Assembly: GCA_937862565.1 (NCBI GenBank)
Contig: CALMFT010000039.1
Span: forward strand, 1-52,023
DNA length: 52,023 nucleotides
Source of the DNA: an uncultured bacterium
Lineage (GTDB): Bacteria; Patescibacteriota; Gracilibacteria; Absconditabacterales; Absconditicoccaceae
Direction: 5' to 3'
The stretch's first letter is position 1. Every line of letters starts with the position of its first letter. This document shows, one piece after another, positions 1-11,872 of this stretch. The position numbers and the translations under genes are program-made. Under the pieces are notes generated by a model that saw only the letters and a list, made by a program, of their open reading frames with translations, was not told where the DNA came from and ran no database searches.

Positions 1-2159
1 AGGAACAAGAACTGCTATCCCGCTTATCAGGTGAACATAAAATATGAAATAGACAAAGTTTATGATTTTATTATTCACCGTTTCTAATAAGTAGTTTTTT
101 ATCTGAATTTTCAAAAGTCATAGAACCTAAAAATATTCTCGACCCAACAGCTTGATTATGATCAAGTTTACGTATCATATCAGATTCCTTAAATAACAAA
201 ACAAACATTACTGCGATTGAAATTAACCAACAAAATTTAGAAATAGCAAAAGAACGATCAACAAATTTTCCTATAAATTACATTTTATGAGATTCATTAG
301 AAATTTTGTCTAAAATAGAAGAAAAATTTGATTTTATAACGTGAGATTTACCTTGGTGAATAAAGGTTGATAAAAGATATTATAATCTAAATTTAGAATT
401 AGATACAATTATATTATTAATGTCCTTAGATAAATTAAAAGATTGATGATTTGCTATATTTACAAATCCTGATAAATTTTTTCTAAGCGAATATGATAAA
501 ATTAAGGATATTATAAAAGAAAAATGAATATCATTAGTTTGATCTATAAAACTTCCAGCTGGTACGTATTACCCTCAAACATGAATACAAGCAAATATAA
601 TTATCTTTCAAAAAATTAATAAAATCGATAAAGTATTTTTATGAGAGCTCACGGAAAACAATTTGAGTAAATTAATCAAGAATTTCTTTGAAAAAAATTG
701 ATCAAGTGATTTAATTGGTAAATTTATAAATGAAAATGAAAATGAAAAATTTTTACGAGACAGGAAAAAATCCTATGAAAAAATAGATAAGTTACTTACT
801 CAAAAAAAAATTGAAGTTATGGATAAATGCATAATCTCAACAAATGTAAACTTTGAAGATGAAAATGCTGTTTTCGTAACCACTTTCGGTTTCCCTAAGA
901 TTAAACTGAAGTTCAATAATGATGAGATTGAAAAAATAAAAGAAAAGAAATCTAAATATTTCCAGATTATATTGCCAAAAAAATATGATCCAAATATATT
1001 TAAAAATTTTTATAATAGTTCGTTTTGAAAATTATATTTTGGTAGGTTGGTAACTTGAATAATGAGCAACTTAAATTTATTAACTATTAAGGAAGCAGAA
1101 CTTTACTACCCCACGAAAATTTATCTAGAGAAGATACAAAAAACTTTTGAAAAAATGGAGTCTATAAAAAATATCATGTCTGATGTAGACGATACTTTAA
1201 AGGTAGATTTTTTCTCAATAGATCAAGTATATGAAACAATATCTAAAATTAATATCATGTCTGATATCGACTATACGATTGAAGGTTTTCCTACATTAAT
1301 AGCAAAGCAATATAAAGAGTTGATAAATTCAAAAGAAGAAGGTGAATATCAGAATGCACTTGAAATCATAAATAATATTTTCATTACAACGGGAGTTTTT
1401 TGCATTAGCGTAATGCTTTGATGACTTAGTTGAAGCGTAGATTTTATGAGTGAAATTTCAGATGACCTAACTGGGTCAGTCAGAGATTTTACTAAATTAG
1501 GGCTTGGAGACATATATTGTCTTTATTGAAATATTGCTAAAAAAATTAAAACTAAATCAGATGATGATGATGGAGGAAAAGATTTTTTGAAAAGTTTATT
1601 CAGTTTAGACGATATAGCAATACTTAATAAATTAACAAATAAAGAAATATACATATTAATTGATGAATTCTCAAAATTAAGAAATAAATATATATGACAT
1701 AAAGGTAAATTAGACGAAACCATATATAAAGAAATTTTAATTGAAGCTGAAGCCTTATTGAATAAATTTATTTTAAAACTTTCTTGTCTAAAAGAGATAA
1801 AAGTCATTTTATGATCGAATAAAATTAATCGCATAGATGAATATGAATATGAAGTAGTGGTAACTATATTCAATTGATATTCACCTTACTCGGAGAGATT
1901 AATTCTGTTGGAAGCTCCTATATGAGGGAAACTCTATTTTACTATATGATTAAATAAAAAAATCATATCCTTACCTGAATTAATTAGATATGACACAAGT
2001 ACGGAAAATCAAGCAAAAATTTCATATATATACAACAGAGTAGATAAATGAAACATAGAGTATGTAACTTACGAAATAGCAGAAAAAGAAAGAAAGAAAT
2101 ATTATATTTCTGATATTAAAAATCCAATATTACAAAAACTTTTATCTAAACCTGATTAG
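1..2159 (+). CDS. N6-adenine-type DNA methyltransferase with C-terminal HEPN-like region (5' partial)
   Basis: The frame is open from the first bases to TAG at 2157-2159 if TGA is read as Gly, about 718 residues; the start lies outside the window. Near the left edge are a GFYYSP segment and DPTAG (141-155), which match methyltransferase motifs X and I. GDLPWG (342-359) stands where motif IV (N/D-PP-Y/F/W) should be, with Leu for the first Pro. The second half lacks methylase motifs. It contains SKLRNKYIGHKG, with R at 1680-1682 and H at 1698-1700, the R-N-x4-H signature of HEPN ribonucleases. The C-terminal approximately 100 residues look like a beta-rich domain I do not recognise. The gene converges on pycTM. 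It could be a solitary modification enzyme, part of an R-M system continuing to the left, or a methylase-toxin defence protein. The methylase call is firm; the HEPN call rests on a short motif. Confidence 0.75.
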
Positions 2160-2352
2160 ACAGCTAAACAAAAAACCAAGTCTTAAGTTGGGAACATGCC
2201 AGAAATATATTTTTGTCTTATTCTATAAAAATGTTTAAATTTTCTTAGACAATTATGTCTATACTGACATCTGTACTATGAAATAATATCTTTTTAGATG
2301 CAATTTTGAGAATTCTCGGAGATGTTTTTTTTAGAGTTGTCATACTAATTTA

Positions 2353-2823
2353 TTAAATTATAAAAAGAGACATAAAACTTATGATAATTAGTAAAATTAA
2401 AGGGTATACAGAGTACTTAGTATATGTCATTTTTTTATTTGCAATTTCTGCGTTAGTATGAATCTGCTCAAGTATTCATTCTTTAACATCGCTATCACTA
2501 ATTAATAAAATCTTATCTCTAAAAGAACTAAAATCTTTTTTAGCAATAGTTCAGAAATAAAATAGGGAGTCTCTATGTATGTTTTTAAGTCTTGGAGTAA
2601 ACGATAAGTATATAAGAATAAATCAAACTGCAAAAATCAAGGATATAAAAAATATAGTACATATATAATAACATCATAACATCTCTTTGAGAATTTTTAT
2701 ATTTGAAATCCAATATCATAATATACCAACATAAAAAGCCGATATAAATCAGAGTTTACTATCAGCATGTTTAATTCGATCATTGATAATTTGCAATTGA
2801 TCTTTTAATTGATTGATATCCAT
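2353..2823 (-). CDS. pycTM: Pycsar membrane effector, PycTM family (DUF5706-type)
   Basis: 156 residues with ATG start and TAA stop; three TGA codons fall inside hydrophobic segments. The order fits PycTM: an amphipathic N-terminus with the HADSKLGF motif (residues 19-26), two membrane helices (about 24-40 and 52-75), a cytoplasmic segment SLFYFGTIAKKDF (86-98) and EQIHTNAEIANKKMTYTKY (119-137), and a last helice at about 140-156. In Pycsar systems the effector senses cCMP or cUMP and disrupts the inner membrane to stop phage growth. Its start lies 28 bp after the cyclase stop, so the two are likely co-transcribed. The family assignment is from remembered sequence signatures, chiefly ADSK and SLFYFGTIAKK, and I regard it as strong. 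Activity is inferred. Confidence 0.85.
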
Positions 2824-2851
2824 TTATATATTATATTTTTAAAAAATAAAA

Positions 2852-3649
2852 TTAAACATTATCTAGTGCAATTATTGCTCTACAATAATCTTTTCAACAT
2901 TTTTCACACCAAATAGTTTTTAGAACCTTAACTCAATTAAAATCAAATTTCTTATTATTGGTTGTATCATAATCTTCTCGTAAAATCGCCTCTTCAGAAC
3001 ATCAACATGATTTATGTACCAAGTCAGAAGTAGATAAATTATTATAAAATCTATCTGAAACAAAAAGCTCTCAATCATTCGATAATGATGCTAATTTTGC
3101 TGACATATTAATCGGTTTTCATGCTCGAACTTCATTTTTCCTACTATCTCTTCACTCTGAATCTTTCAATCACAATTGTTTTACTAAAACAGTTTTTTGA
3201 TCCATTCACATATGATATCCTATATTAACTTCATTGCTCAACTTTCTATCCACTAAAGGTTTAAATGTTTTTTCTGCAAAAGTTTTAAAAGTAATTGCAG
3301 CAGCGAAAGCTGTATGTATTTTATTGCTACTAAACAATGCAAAAACTCAATCTCACTTGATATCAATATATTCAGCTCACATTTCATGAAATATTCTAAT
3401 TGCAGTACCTGTAAAAAACTCATAAATAGCAGCGGTAGTTTTTTCATGGTGGCTAGAAGCGCTTAGCTCCGTTGATCATCTAATATCAACAAATAACGAA
3501 ATAATGTTCGGAATTTTATACCAACATGTTGTTAAATAGTTACCTCCTGGAACTAGGGTATTACGATTGGTTATGCTAATGGTGCTATGAAAAATTTCTT
3601 TTCTCGCTTCAATGAGATTTGCAATGCTTTCTGGATAGTAATTTGGCAT
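2852..3649 (-). CDS. pycC: Pycsar pyrimidine nucleotide cyclase, PycC family (class III cyclase fold)
   Basis: 265 residues, ATG to TAA, with eleven or more in-frame TGA codons. The cyclase core is clear: SLFVDIRGSTELS (51-63) carries metal ligand Asp55, DIKGDGVFALFS (96-107) carries metal ligand Asp100, and EVRAGKPINMSAKLASLS (173-190) is the second half of the catalytic site. FVSDRFY (196-202) closes the core. The V/WAGKPxNxAAKL wording is typical of PycC rather than of ordinary adenylate cyclases, and the stand-alone small size fits. PycC makes cCMP or cUMP on phage infection to activate the adjacent effector. The C-terminal tail has five cysteines (C215, C217, C248, C251, C256) that could bind zinc. 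The gene lies 35 bp after hsdS on the same strand. The nucleotide used (CTP or UTP) cannot be read from the sequence by eye. Confidence 0.87.
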
Positions 3650-3684
3650 GATAATTTTTTTTATAAAACATAAACATATATTTG

Positions 3685-4983
3685 TTACATAGCTACCTCT
3701 ACCTGACCATTCATCAACATAGGTAAGAGCCAGTCACGGAGTTCTGAGAGTTTTTTATTTTCTTCTAGAGTTTTTTGTCTTTTTCTCTCTGTATTTTCCA
3801 TGAAATCAAAAAATCCTTTTTTCGTTTGTTGGTTTGGAATTGCTATATAATTAGTGTCTACGAAACTATCAAACAAAAAGTTTTTTATCCCAGATGTTTT
3901 TCCTTCATATCAAAAAAGTATTTTATTGTCATATAATCTATTCCAGAAATAATGAAAATTATGAGTAAGTTCATAATCTTTCAGTGTAAGTGCTTTACAA
4001 AAATTTGAACATATCAAAGGATGATTAAATCTTTCTGATAATGTAGATGAAACATAAGCTATACGACCTGTAGATTGAGTAGGGCTTCCACCTGAAATTT
4101 CTACGATCAGATCGTAAGATTTCAATAATTTATGACCATTCTTTTCAAGAATAAATCTTTTGGGTGGATTACATTCTTCTTTACCATTTAACCCATTTAT
4201 ATCTGCTCCACGAATACAAAAAACTTCTTGTGTATAGTTTCATGTTTCTTCATCTTTTCCCCAATCTCACCCCTTATATTCACTAATCAAATCACCAATT
4301 GTCTTCACCTTCCACCCCATCGGAATATCTCTTTTCAACTCCTCATTCCACACCATCTCACCACCGCTAGACTTATATGGCTTCCCATCTTCATCTGGAA
4401 AATCAAACTGTACAAACCAGTAGTCATACAGTGCCTTTGCTATGGCTTCGAGTTCGGTATTTATTTTGTTGTTGAGTTCTATTTTAGCGTCAAGATCAGA
4501 AAGGATAGAAGCAATTTTTTGCTGATCTTCTTTGTTCTCATGAACCCAAAGTTCTAAATTATCAAAATCTGTTTTATTTAGAATTGGCACAGCAGTGCTT
4601 CCAGTAGATGCATTTCTTAATAATTTATAATTCTTTTTAAAAATATAATACAAATAATCTGAATCATACAAATCATTAACAACAATTGAATTTATTTGTT
4701 GATTAGTGACACAATCAAATTTATTAAGTACTATTTTGCCCATGGCGGAACCTATACAAGTAATCAAAATACTTTTTGGAGGCAATAATTTTGATGATAA
4801 TTTTCTTTTCCCAATGTCTGATAAGTACCTTTCTGATGTATTAATAAATTTATTGCTAAAAGAATCTGAGGGAGTAATAAACATATACTTAAGTCCAAAA
4901 TGATCTGGATAAGACGAAGAAGGCGTATTACCCGTTATAGTTTTACCAAACTGTGAAATTTTCTTTTTTTGTATCTTACTCAT
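3685..4983 (-). CDS. hsdS: Type I restriction-modification specificity subunit HsdS
   Basis: 432 residues. Two target-recognition halves are visible: the first begins KISQFGKTITGNTPSS and ends with the coiled spacer QKIASILSDLDAKIELNNKI; the second begins WKVKTIGDLISEYKG and ends QKTLEENKKLSELRDWLLP. The matching ends of both halves are the conserved helices that fix the spacing of the bipartite DNA target. The YDYWFVQFDFPDEDGKPYKSSGG linker type is typical of HsdS. The start overlaps the hsdM stop by 8 bp, which indicates translational coupling. Within the second half, residues run through TGA at 4267-4269, read as Gly. The protein determines the sequence recognised by both methylation and cleavage complexes. 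Confidence 0.93.
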
Positions 4984-6595
4984 ACTTCAAACTTTTTAGA
5001 TTACTAAAAATCTTCTCTTCTAACACTCTCGATTCTTTGAAATAGTCAGTCAGAGTATTTTCATAATTCTGCATCTTCTGAATAAACTCTTCTGGTGTGA
5101 TATCCGTATATTCTATCTTGATATCAAAATATTGTCCTGCAGAGAAGCTATGATTTTTGGCTATGATCTTATCACGAGTGACTATTACCGAAAGGTTTTC
5201 TATCGCTTTTTTGTTATGAAAAATATCGATTATCTGCTGTTCTTCTTCTGGACTGAGGACTGTTTTTTGATTCTTTCCATCTTTGGCGGTAGTGCCGAGT
5301 TTACTTGCATCCATGAGGACAATATTTGCATCATTATGTTGTTTATCTAAGAAGATCACTGATACATTGGTCCCAGTAGTAGCGAATATGTTACTTGGCA
5401 TACTCACAACTCCTTTGAGCATCTTTTTTTCTATCATCTGTTCCCTGATCTTCTTTTCTATACCGCTCTGAGCAGTAATAAAACCAGTAGGCACAACTAT
5501 TGCTGCTTTCCCTTTACTAGAAAGGGAGTACATAATCTGCTGAATAAAGAGCAAATAGATTGCCATTTTCTCAGGACTTTTTGGGGTTATATTTGGGACT
5601 CAGGCAAAAAATCTTTCATTGGCGTTCGGTAAACTCGCTACTTCATCTTTCCAGTCAGAAAAATCCATCTTAAACGGTGGATTAGATACTATAAAATCCA
5701 TCTTAGTAGTAATATGTTTATTGTGAGTTATAGAGTTACCTTGTATGATATTACTAATAGAATGACTGAGATTATTGAGTATTAGATTCAGACGAAGAAG
5801 ATTTGATGATTTTTGTGAGATATCTTGACTATATATTGAGCATTTACTTGCACCTATTTTACTTGCTATATTCATGAGCAATGTCCCAGATCCAGCAGCA
5901 GGATCATATACTTTTGCATCAATGATATTATCATCTTCTACTAATATTTCTGCCATTACTTTCGCTACTGAGTGCGGAGTATAATACTCTGCATACTTAC
6001 CTCATCAATCTTTGTTGTAATCTTTGATCATATACTCAAAGATCGTAGAGAAAAAATCAAATCCTTCATTAAATATTTCATTAAAATGAAATATAGAATT
6101 GGTAAGTTTATTGACGATAGATTTTGCTACCGTATTGTGCTTAGAACGATCAGAGATAGAACTTTGTATGAGTGATTCTTCAAATAAACGAATCTCTGAA
6201 TTACCATCCGTATGTACCGAAAATATATCATTATTGAGGATAGATATATCATTAAGTGTCTCATCAAATGTCTTTGCAAAATCATCTTTATCTTGTTGAG
6301 AAAAAAGAAAAGGAAGTAGATGCTTTGGTTTCAGATGAGCAGTCTTGGTTCCTATTTCAAACTGTAGTATCCTATTATATTCACTATCAGATAATGCTTC
6401 TAGATCTTTATATTCCTTGAGATCAGGATGTATTTTTTGTATTTCATACAAGAATTTATCACTGATAAATTTGTACAGAAAAGATTGAGTGACGATCTTA
6501 TATTCGTTCGCATCACCTCCCAACCCGTTGTGATTACAAATATTTTTTATGTCATCTACGAGTTGTTTAACTTTTGCATTATAGTCACTAGTCAT
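4976..6595 (-). CDS. hsdM: Type I restriction-modification methyltransferase subunit HsdM
   Basis: 539 residues, a normal HsdM length. The N-terminal helical domain is followed by GKYAEYYTPHSVAKVM, then motif I DPAAGSGTLL (near residue 231), which binds S-adenosylmethionine, and motif IV SNPPF (near residue 303), the N6-adenine catalytic site. Two TGA codons are read as Gly, one in the segment before GKYAEYYTP and one before VPNITPKSPE. The subunit methylates adenine on both strands of the target chosen by HsdS. It starts 26 bp after the hsdR stop and overlaps hsdS. Confidence 0.95.
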
Positions 6596-6621
6596 AATTT
6601 TATCTTTATGGAGTAAAAGAA

Positions 6622-9600
6622 TTAAGCCTCATATTCTAGTATATATTCATTTGCTGTCAGGTCACGAAATTGTTGTAAGACCTCAAAGGTGATAATCTCT
6701 TTATTCATGGGAGATTCATCAATTGCACTGTTGATCATCGGTCAGATATGCTGTTGAAAAAATACTTTATTTTTGAGCAATCATCAATTATTGTTAACTG
6801 CATAGTCTATTTTTTCTTTTGCAAGCATCATAATATTGTATAATGGAATATTATTACTAATAGTCCCAGAGCGTTCTAGTGATTTGAAACTACGAGCATA
6901 TTTTTTATCTCCTTTAAATTTTTGTTCTAATACTTGATTTTTACGATTGAGTTCTTTAATTTTACTGTAGATGTTATGCAATTCACTACTTACAAAGTGC
7001 ATTGTGTCTGATGTATCTTTTGATTCATCAATACTATATTTTGCAAGCAATTCTTTAAATAATTCATACAGCGATAACCACTCTGGATCTTTCTTGTTCC
7101 AATTATTACTTAATTCAACCCTTGTTTTGTGCGCTATATCTTGCAGATCATTTGCAAGCATTTTAAGTTCCTCTTCTCACTTTTTAGAAAAACTAAAGAT
7201 TACATTTTCTATCGCTACGTTAAGAAGTTGTTTACTATCTACATCTTTTACAGCTTCTTGAAGACTAAGTAGACGAAGACGATTATTTACTTCATTGATT
7301 AGTGAAGATAATAACTTGATGTCCAATTGTTCCAATGCTTCAGTATGTCCTATCAAACGAGAAATATTATACAGTTCACGAGCGTGTTCAAGAGCATTCT
7401 TAAGACTAAGGATAGCACTTCTATCTTCAATCGCCGTGATTTGTTCTGAGAAAAGCTCCAGGTTATCAGTAGAATAATCAGATAAAACTGTTGCTATGGC
7501 AACAAGCCCCGATTCAATTTCTTCCTTACTCATAAACAACGAACCAAAAACGTTTTTTCCATCCTCTCCAGTAGAGTCTGTATCGTATTCACGATTGAGT
7601 TCATCAAAATATGCTTTGTTAGTAATATCAAATTCTTTGCTAATATCTGCGAAATCAACAACGTATCAAACACGGAATTCTTTATAAGGTCTATTGACAC
7701 GAGTAAGGGTTTGCAAGAGATTATGTGATTTTATTCTTCTTCATAGATATAGTTTTTTGAGTCTTGGTGCATCAAATCATGTCAGCAGCATGGCATATAC
7801 GAAGAGAATATCTATTTTCCCGTCTTTAAAATCTTGTATTTGTGTTTTTCTTGTTTCTTTATCATTCTCGTCATGCAAGATAAGTGCAGATGATAAATTA
7901 TATTCTGATTTTTTATTCGTTAGCATTACGTGCATTTCTCTTGCTTGTTCTGAACTATCACAAACCACCATTGCTCCTATAGTAGGGTCTCAAAATCTTA
8001 CTCTTGAAGAATTAAAATCATTGGCGATATATTCCACCATCGGTTCTACAAACTTCTTATGAGAATAGAGATCTCTTTTATCTAAACTACCTGACTTAAT
8101 AAGTTCTTTGAGTTCTTTCTGTATTTTTTGCAACCTCTCTCTATAGCTCGTTTCAATCTCTTCACGAAGCAATTTGAGTGTGTATCAGTCTTTGATTGAG
8201 CTATTATAATAATATTTGTGCATATAGTTTCCAAAAATATTTCTTGTGGTTTTGAGATCTGCTTTATCTTCGAGATCAGTTTCTTCATCGTCTATTTTTT
8301 TATGATCATTATACATAATGAGAGGCGTGCCCGTTAGTGCAATTTTTATGGCATCTTTATCTGAATTATAGAGATTTGCCAAGAAACTTCCTTTAGGATC
8401 ATAACTTCTATGGGCTTCATCTACAAAATATATTCTTTGCACCGCAATATCATATCCACTATCATTAAATACTGTAGTATCTTCATTAAATTTTTGAATA
8501 TTAATCACGGTGATTCATTCGTTGCTCGTATTTTTTCTAAAATCCTGCACAAGATCTTGTTTATTATTAACTATATGTACTTTCAATCATCTTTTTCTAA
8601 ACTCTCTTTCTGTCTGTGTTAAAAGATCCAATCTATCAACAACAAAATAAAACTTTGGAACTATTTTCCTCTTACTAAAATAATCAGTTAGATATCTCAC
8701 ACTATAAAATGCAAGTGCTGTTTTCCCACTTCATTGCGTATGCCAGATAATTCATCTCTTTTCTCATTGATTGAGTTGTTGTTCTATTGCCTTCATGGCA
8801 AAAAATTGAGGATATCTCATAATGTGTTTTTGAATCATGAGTTCTCATATTTTGTTGGTCTCATCGATATAAACAAGCGTATATTGTAAGATCATCTGTA
8901 ATCTTGATTTTGTGAAAAGGGATGTCAGAATACGATTCGTTGGTCTGTTTATGTCTTTATTTGTTTTAAATTCAGGAGAATATTTAAGAGTAGAATAATT
9001 AGTATCTTTGAGAATAAAATCTTCTATATCTACGTTAATATCCTGAATATTATCTATGAGCTCACTTTTGAGCTCCTCACGAAAATTATTAAACTTTATG
9101 CTACTATTTCTTGTTGTTGTTGCATAAAATGCTCATTGTAATTGATCAATTCCTGTGTCATCATATTCCATATTATTAGAAAATACAAGTAGTTGTGTAA
9201 TATTGATAAATTTTCTAAAAGCAGAATTTTTAAATCTTGTATTAATTCTATCTCTCTCTGCTCTTATTCCTTCATGATTATTTGGTTTTTTAACTTCAAT
9301 AAAACTCAATGGTAGCCCATTAACAAAAACTGTTATGTCTGGGCGGAATTCATCCTCTCAATTTTTGCATGTGAGTTCTGTGCAGACATGAAAGGTGTTA
9401 TTATTAAAATTATCTCGATCAATGAGCTTGTAGTTAGAGTTTCATTTATTTAATAGACGGTTATAAAATTGTTTTCATAAATCATCTTGTCATAACTCAA
9501 GAGACATATTTTGAAATTCATTTTCAAATACTTTCAGATCATCCTCGCTTTTATCACTCATTTTATTGATTTTGAGAAATTGATCACGAAAAATATTAAT

Positions 9601-9723
9601 CAATATATTAGTTTCTCAATCTATAGTATATGAAGAATCTTTCAGTGAAAAATAAGTATATCCCAATCTTGTAAGATGCAACAATGCGGGTATTTTTACT
9701 CTTGTATCTTCGTTATGAGCCAT
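6622..9723 (-). CDS. hsdR: Type I restriction endonuclease subunit HsdR
   Basis: 1033 residues, ATG at 9721-9723. The N-terminal PD-(D/E)xK nuclease is visible as RPDITVFVNG with Asp129 and SFIEVKKP with Glu143 and Lys145. The translocase motor follows: Walker A HTQGSGKTALAF (near residue 329, its first Gly written TGA), DEAH box YFVDEAHRSYDP (near residue 433), and LTGTPL (motif III). The C-terminal helical part contacts HsdM. The gene is first in the run hsdR-hsdM-hsdS-pycC-pycTM. All frame segments between 9723 and 6622 are in one phase once TGA is read as Gly, so I see no break. The complex translocates and cuts unmethylated DNA. Confidence 0.95.
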
Positions 9724-9758
9724 AAAAAATCAAAGTATATACTAAATCATCACTAAAA

Positions 9759-9786
9759 ATAGTACGAAAACACATGCCACTTTCAA
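9759..9786 (-). promoter_or_regulatory. Candidate promoter for the hsdR-pycTM unit
   Basis: On the minus strand TTGAAA (9786-9781) and TACTAT (9764-9759) are 16 bp apart, about 35 bp before the hsdR ATG. It is a reasonable sigma70-type match only. Confidence 0.4.
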
Positions 9787-9819
9787 GTAGAAACAGCGTC
9801 CTAAAAAGCAGTTCTACTT
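9785..9819. repeat. Inverted repeat upstream of hsdR
   Basis: AAGTAGAA (9785-9792) and TTCTACTT (9812-9819) form a perfect 8-bp inverted repeat with a 19-bp centre. It overlaps the -35 side of the candidate hsdR promoter, so an operator is possible. No regulator gene is seen beside it. The remainder of 9724-9992 holds nothing I recognise. Confidence 0.4.
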
Positions 9820-9992
9820 TAGATTTAACGAACTAACAAAAGTATAATTTATTGCTTCTAGTGTGTCCAAATCAACCTCCTCTTGATTTCCCCACAAAAA
9901 TTTGCCATATTAACCCTACAAGTGAGCTAATACCATTTCCGATAAACCAAGAGTATCTGGTTTGGAGAAATGTTTATCCTCTTATCATTCAT

Positions 9993-11366
9993 ATGAAAAA
10001 AACACTATTGGGTTTAATAATCTGAATAGGAATAACGCTAAGTATAGGAATAATGTCTAAGGTATCTGCTGAAGAGTTCACAGATATTGCAGGACATAAA
10101 TATAGCAGTAGTATCCAGTTTCTCTCCGATCGTGGAATCGTACAAGGCTATGGAGACGGAAAGTTTTGACCAGATAATACAGTCACGCGTGCGGAACTTC
10201 TCAAGATTGTTTTGGAGTCAAGTACAGGATTTGAAGAAAGCAGATTAAACTGTTTCACGGATGTAGATCCTAATACACGACCAGCAAAATACGCTTGTTA
10301 TGCCAAACTCAAAGGTATTCTAGACGGTTACTCCGACAATACATTCAAACCAAATCAGACTATTACTGTTTCTGAAAGTCTCAAAGTTACCCTCAATACT
10401 TTCAATAAATGAGGAGGAGACCCAGGAGCTGGAAATTGGTATGATCCTTATTTTGATTTTGTACACAATAATAATATTTTCTCTAAATATGCTCTCAGAG
10501 CCAATGTTCCTATGACTCGTGGAATGATGGCTTACCTCGTCCATCAATTGTTACTCGAACAAGAAGGAAAACGTACTTTTGACAATGTTCGTGATGTAGA
10601 ATCAATCGGTTGTAATCTGCCAACGCCATCAGTAGCACCTACAGAAACTAATGTCAATGGAGTAACGCGTCATTTTATCACGGATGTAGGAAAAAACTAC
10701 GATCCGAGTAAACCTACAAGACTCATTATCGCCTTCCATGGACGTACCAACCCAAATACCATGGTTCGCACCTATTATAAGATTCAACAAGCTTCACAAG
10801 GAAATGCAATCATCGTATACCCTGCTTGATTACCTGAGTGAGGACCAAGTCGTAGTCGAAGTGCAGGTGGAGATAAATCAGATAATCTGAGAGATTTTGC
10901 ATTGTTTGATAAGATTGTGGAAGATATCAGTGCTCAGTATTGTATCAATAAAGACCAAATATATGCTGTCTGACATTCGCTGGGAGCGTGGTTTTCCAAT
11001 AGTCTCGCTTGTGCTCGTGGAGATGTACTGCGTGCCATCGGAACGGTAGGAGGCGGAACTACAATAAATAACTGCAATGGTCCGACTGCCGCCATAATCA
11101 TGCACAATCCTGATGATACACTCTCGACCTTCAAGTCTGGTCTCACTGCTCGTGATCAGTTGCTCGAACAAAATTCTTGTGGTCCAGAAACGGTGAAAGT
11201 TGGTCCCGCTTTAGGAAATTGTGAAATGTATACTCAATGTCAGACAGGGGCTCCGGTAATTTGGTGTCCACATAGTGACTCATACGAAGGATCTACCTAT
11301 TATACCCATACACGACCTGATTTTGCAGGGCAAGAAATATGGAACTTCTTTACATCACTCGACTAA
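9993..11366 (+). CDS. Secreted SLH-domain protein with C-terminal alpha/beta-hydrolase (feruloyl esterase / PHB depolymerase-like)
   Basis: 457 residues. A signal peptide (MKKTLLGLIIGIGITLSIG) is followed by surface-layer homology modules: FTDIAGHKYSSSIQFLSDRG then GYGDGKFGPDNTVTRAELLK, and a second with GYSDNTFKPNQTITVSESLK. The C-terminal half starts near residue 230 and has LIIAFHGR (oxyanion strand) and the nucleophile elbow GHSLG at 327-331, with Ser329 and its first Gly written TGA. Later HNPDD and WCPHSD supply likely Asp and His. The fold fits the LpqC/feruloyl esterase group. The SLH part probably binds the protein to the cell envelope. The substrate is unknown. Confidence 0.82.
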
Positions 11367-11402
11367 TTTCAGCTTATTATTTATCATTATAGCCTTAATA
11401 TT

Positions 11403-11810
11403 ATGAATATCTGAAACACACTCTTGAGTTATGCAATTATTTTAGTGAGCTTTCTCGCGATTGATTTGACGTGGATTGGCGTGATTGCCAAAAAAATGTA
11501 TGGGAATTATCTCAAAGATTTCTTGGCTCCTACGGTAAACTGGGCTCCTGGGCTTATTTTGTACGCACTCTTGGTGGTGGGAATGATGATCTTCGTGATT
11601 TATCCTGCTGTAGCTAAAAACTCTCGAACTTCTGCTGTGATTATGGGTGCTCTTTTCGGTTTCTTTACTTACGCAACCTATGATTTGACCAACCTCGCTA
11701 CTCTCAAAAGCCGACCTCTGCCTTTTGTATTTATTGATATCTTGTGGGGAATGGTGGTAAGCGCAGCTGTTGCACTCATAGGATTTTATGTAGTGAGATA
11801 CTTAGGATAG
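11403..11810 (+). CDS. DUF2177 family membrane protein
   Basis: 135 residues with four predicted membrane helices. The hallmark segments are AIDLTWIGVIAKKMYGNYL near the N-terminus and FTYATYDLTNLATLK before the last helices. The ATG at 11403 is chosen because it reads through one TGA (Gly4) into the first helix. The function of this family is unknown to me. It follows the esterase by 36 bp on the same strand. Confidence 0.8.
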
Positions 11811-11872
11811 GCTTCAAAATTAAAAATAATCTGAAGAAGATCGTGAGATATCTATTATTTTTATCAATCAGT

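Noticed and set aside
2255-2356. 33-codon hydrophobic plus-strand frame after the methylase
   Set aside because: Short, no clear ribosome binding site and overlapping the pycTM stop; a type I toxin peptide cannot be argued from this alone.
2381-2560. 59-codon plus-strand frame encoding a possible one-helix membrane protein
   Set aside because: It lies wholly antisense to pycTM, whose family signature is far stronger.
4228-4557. 109-codon plus-strand frame
   Set aside because: Antisense shadow of hsdS with no recognisable protein character.
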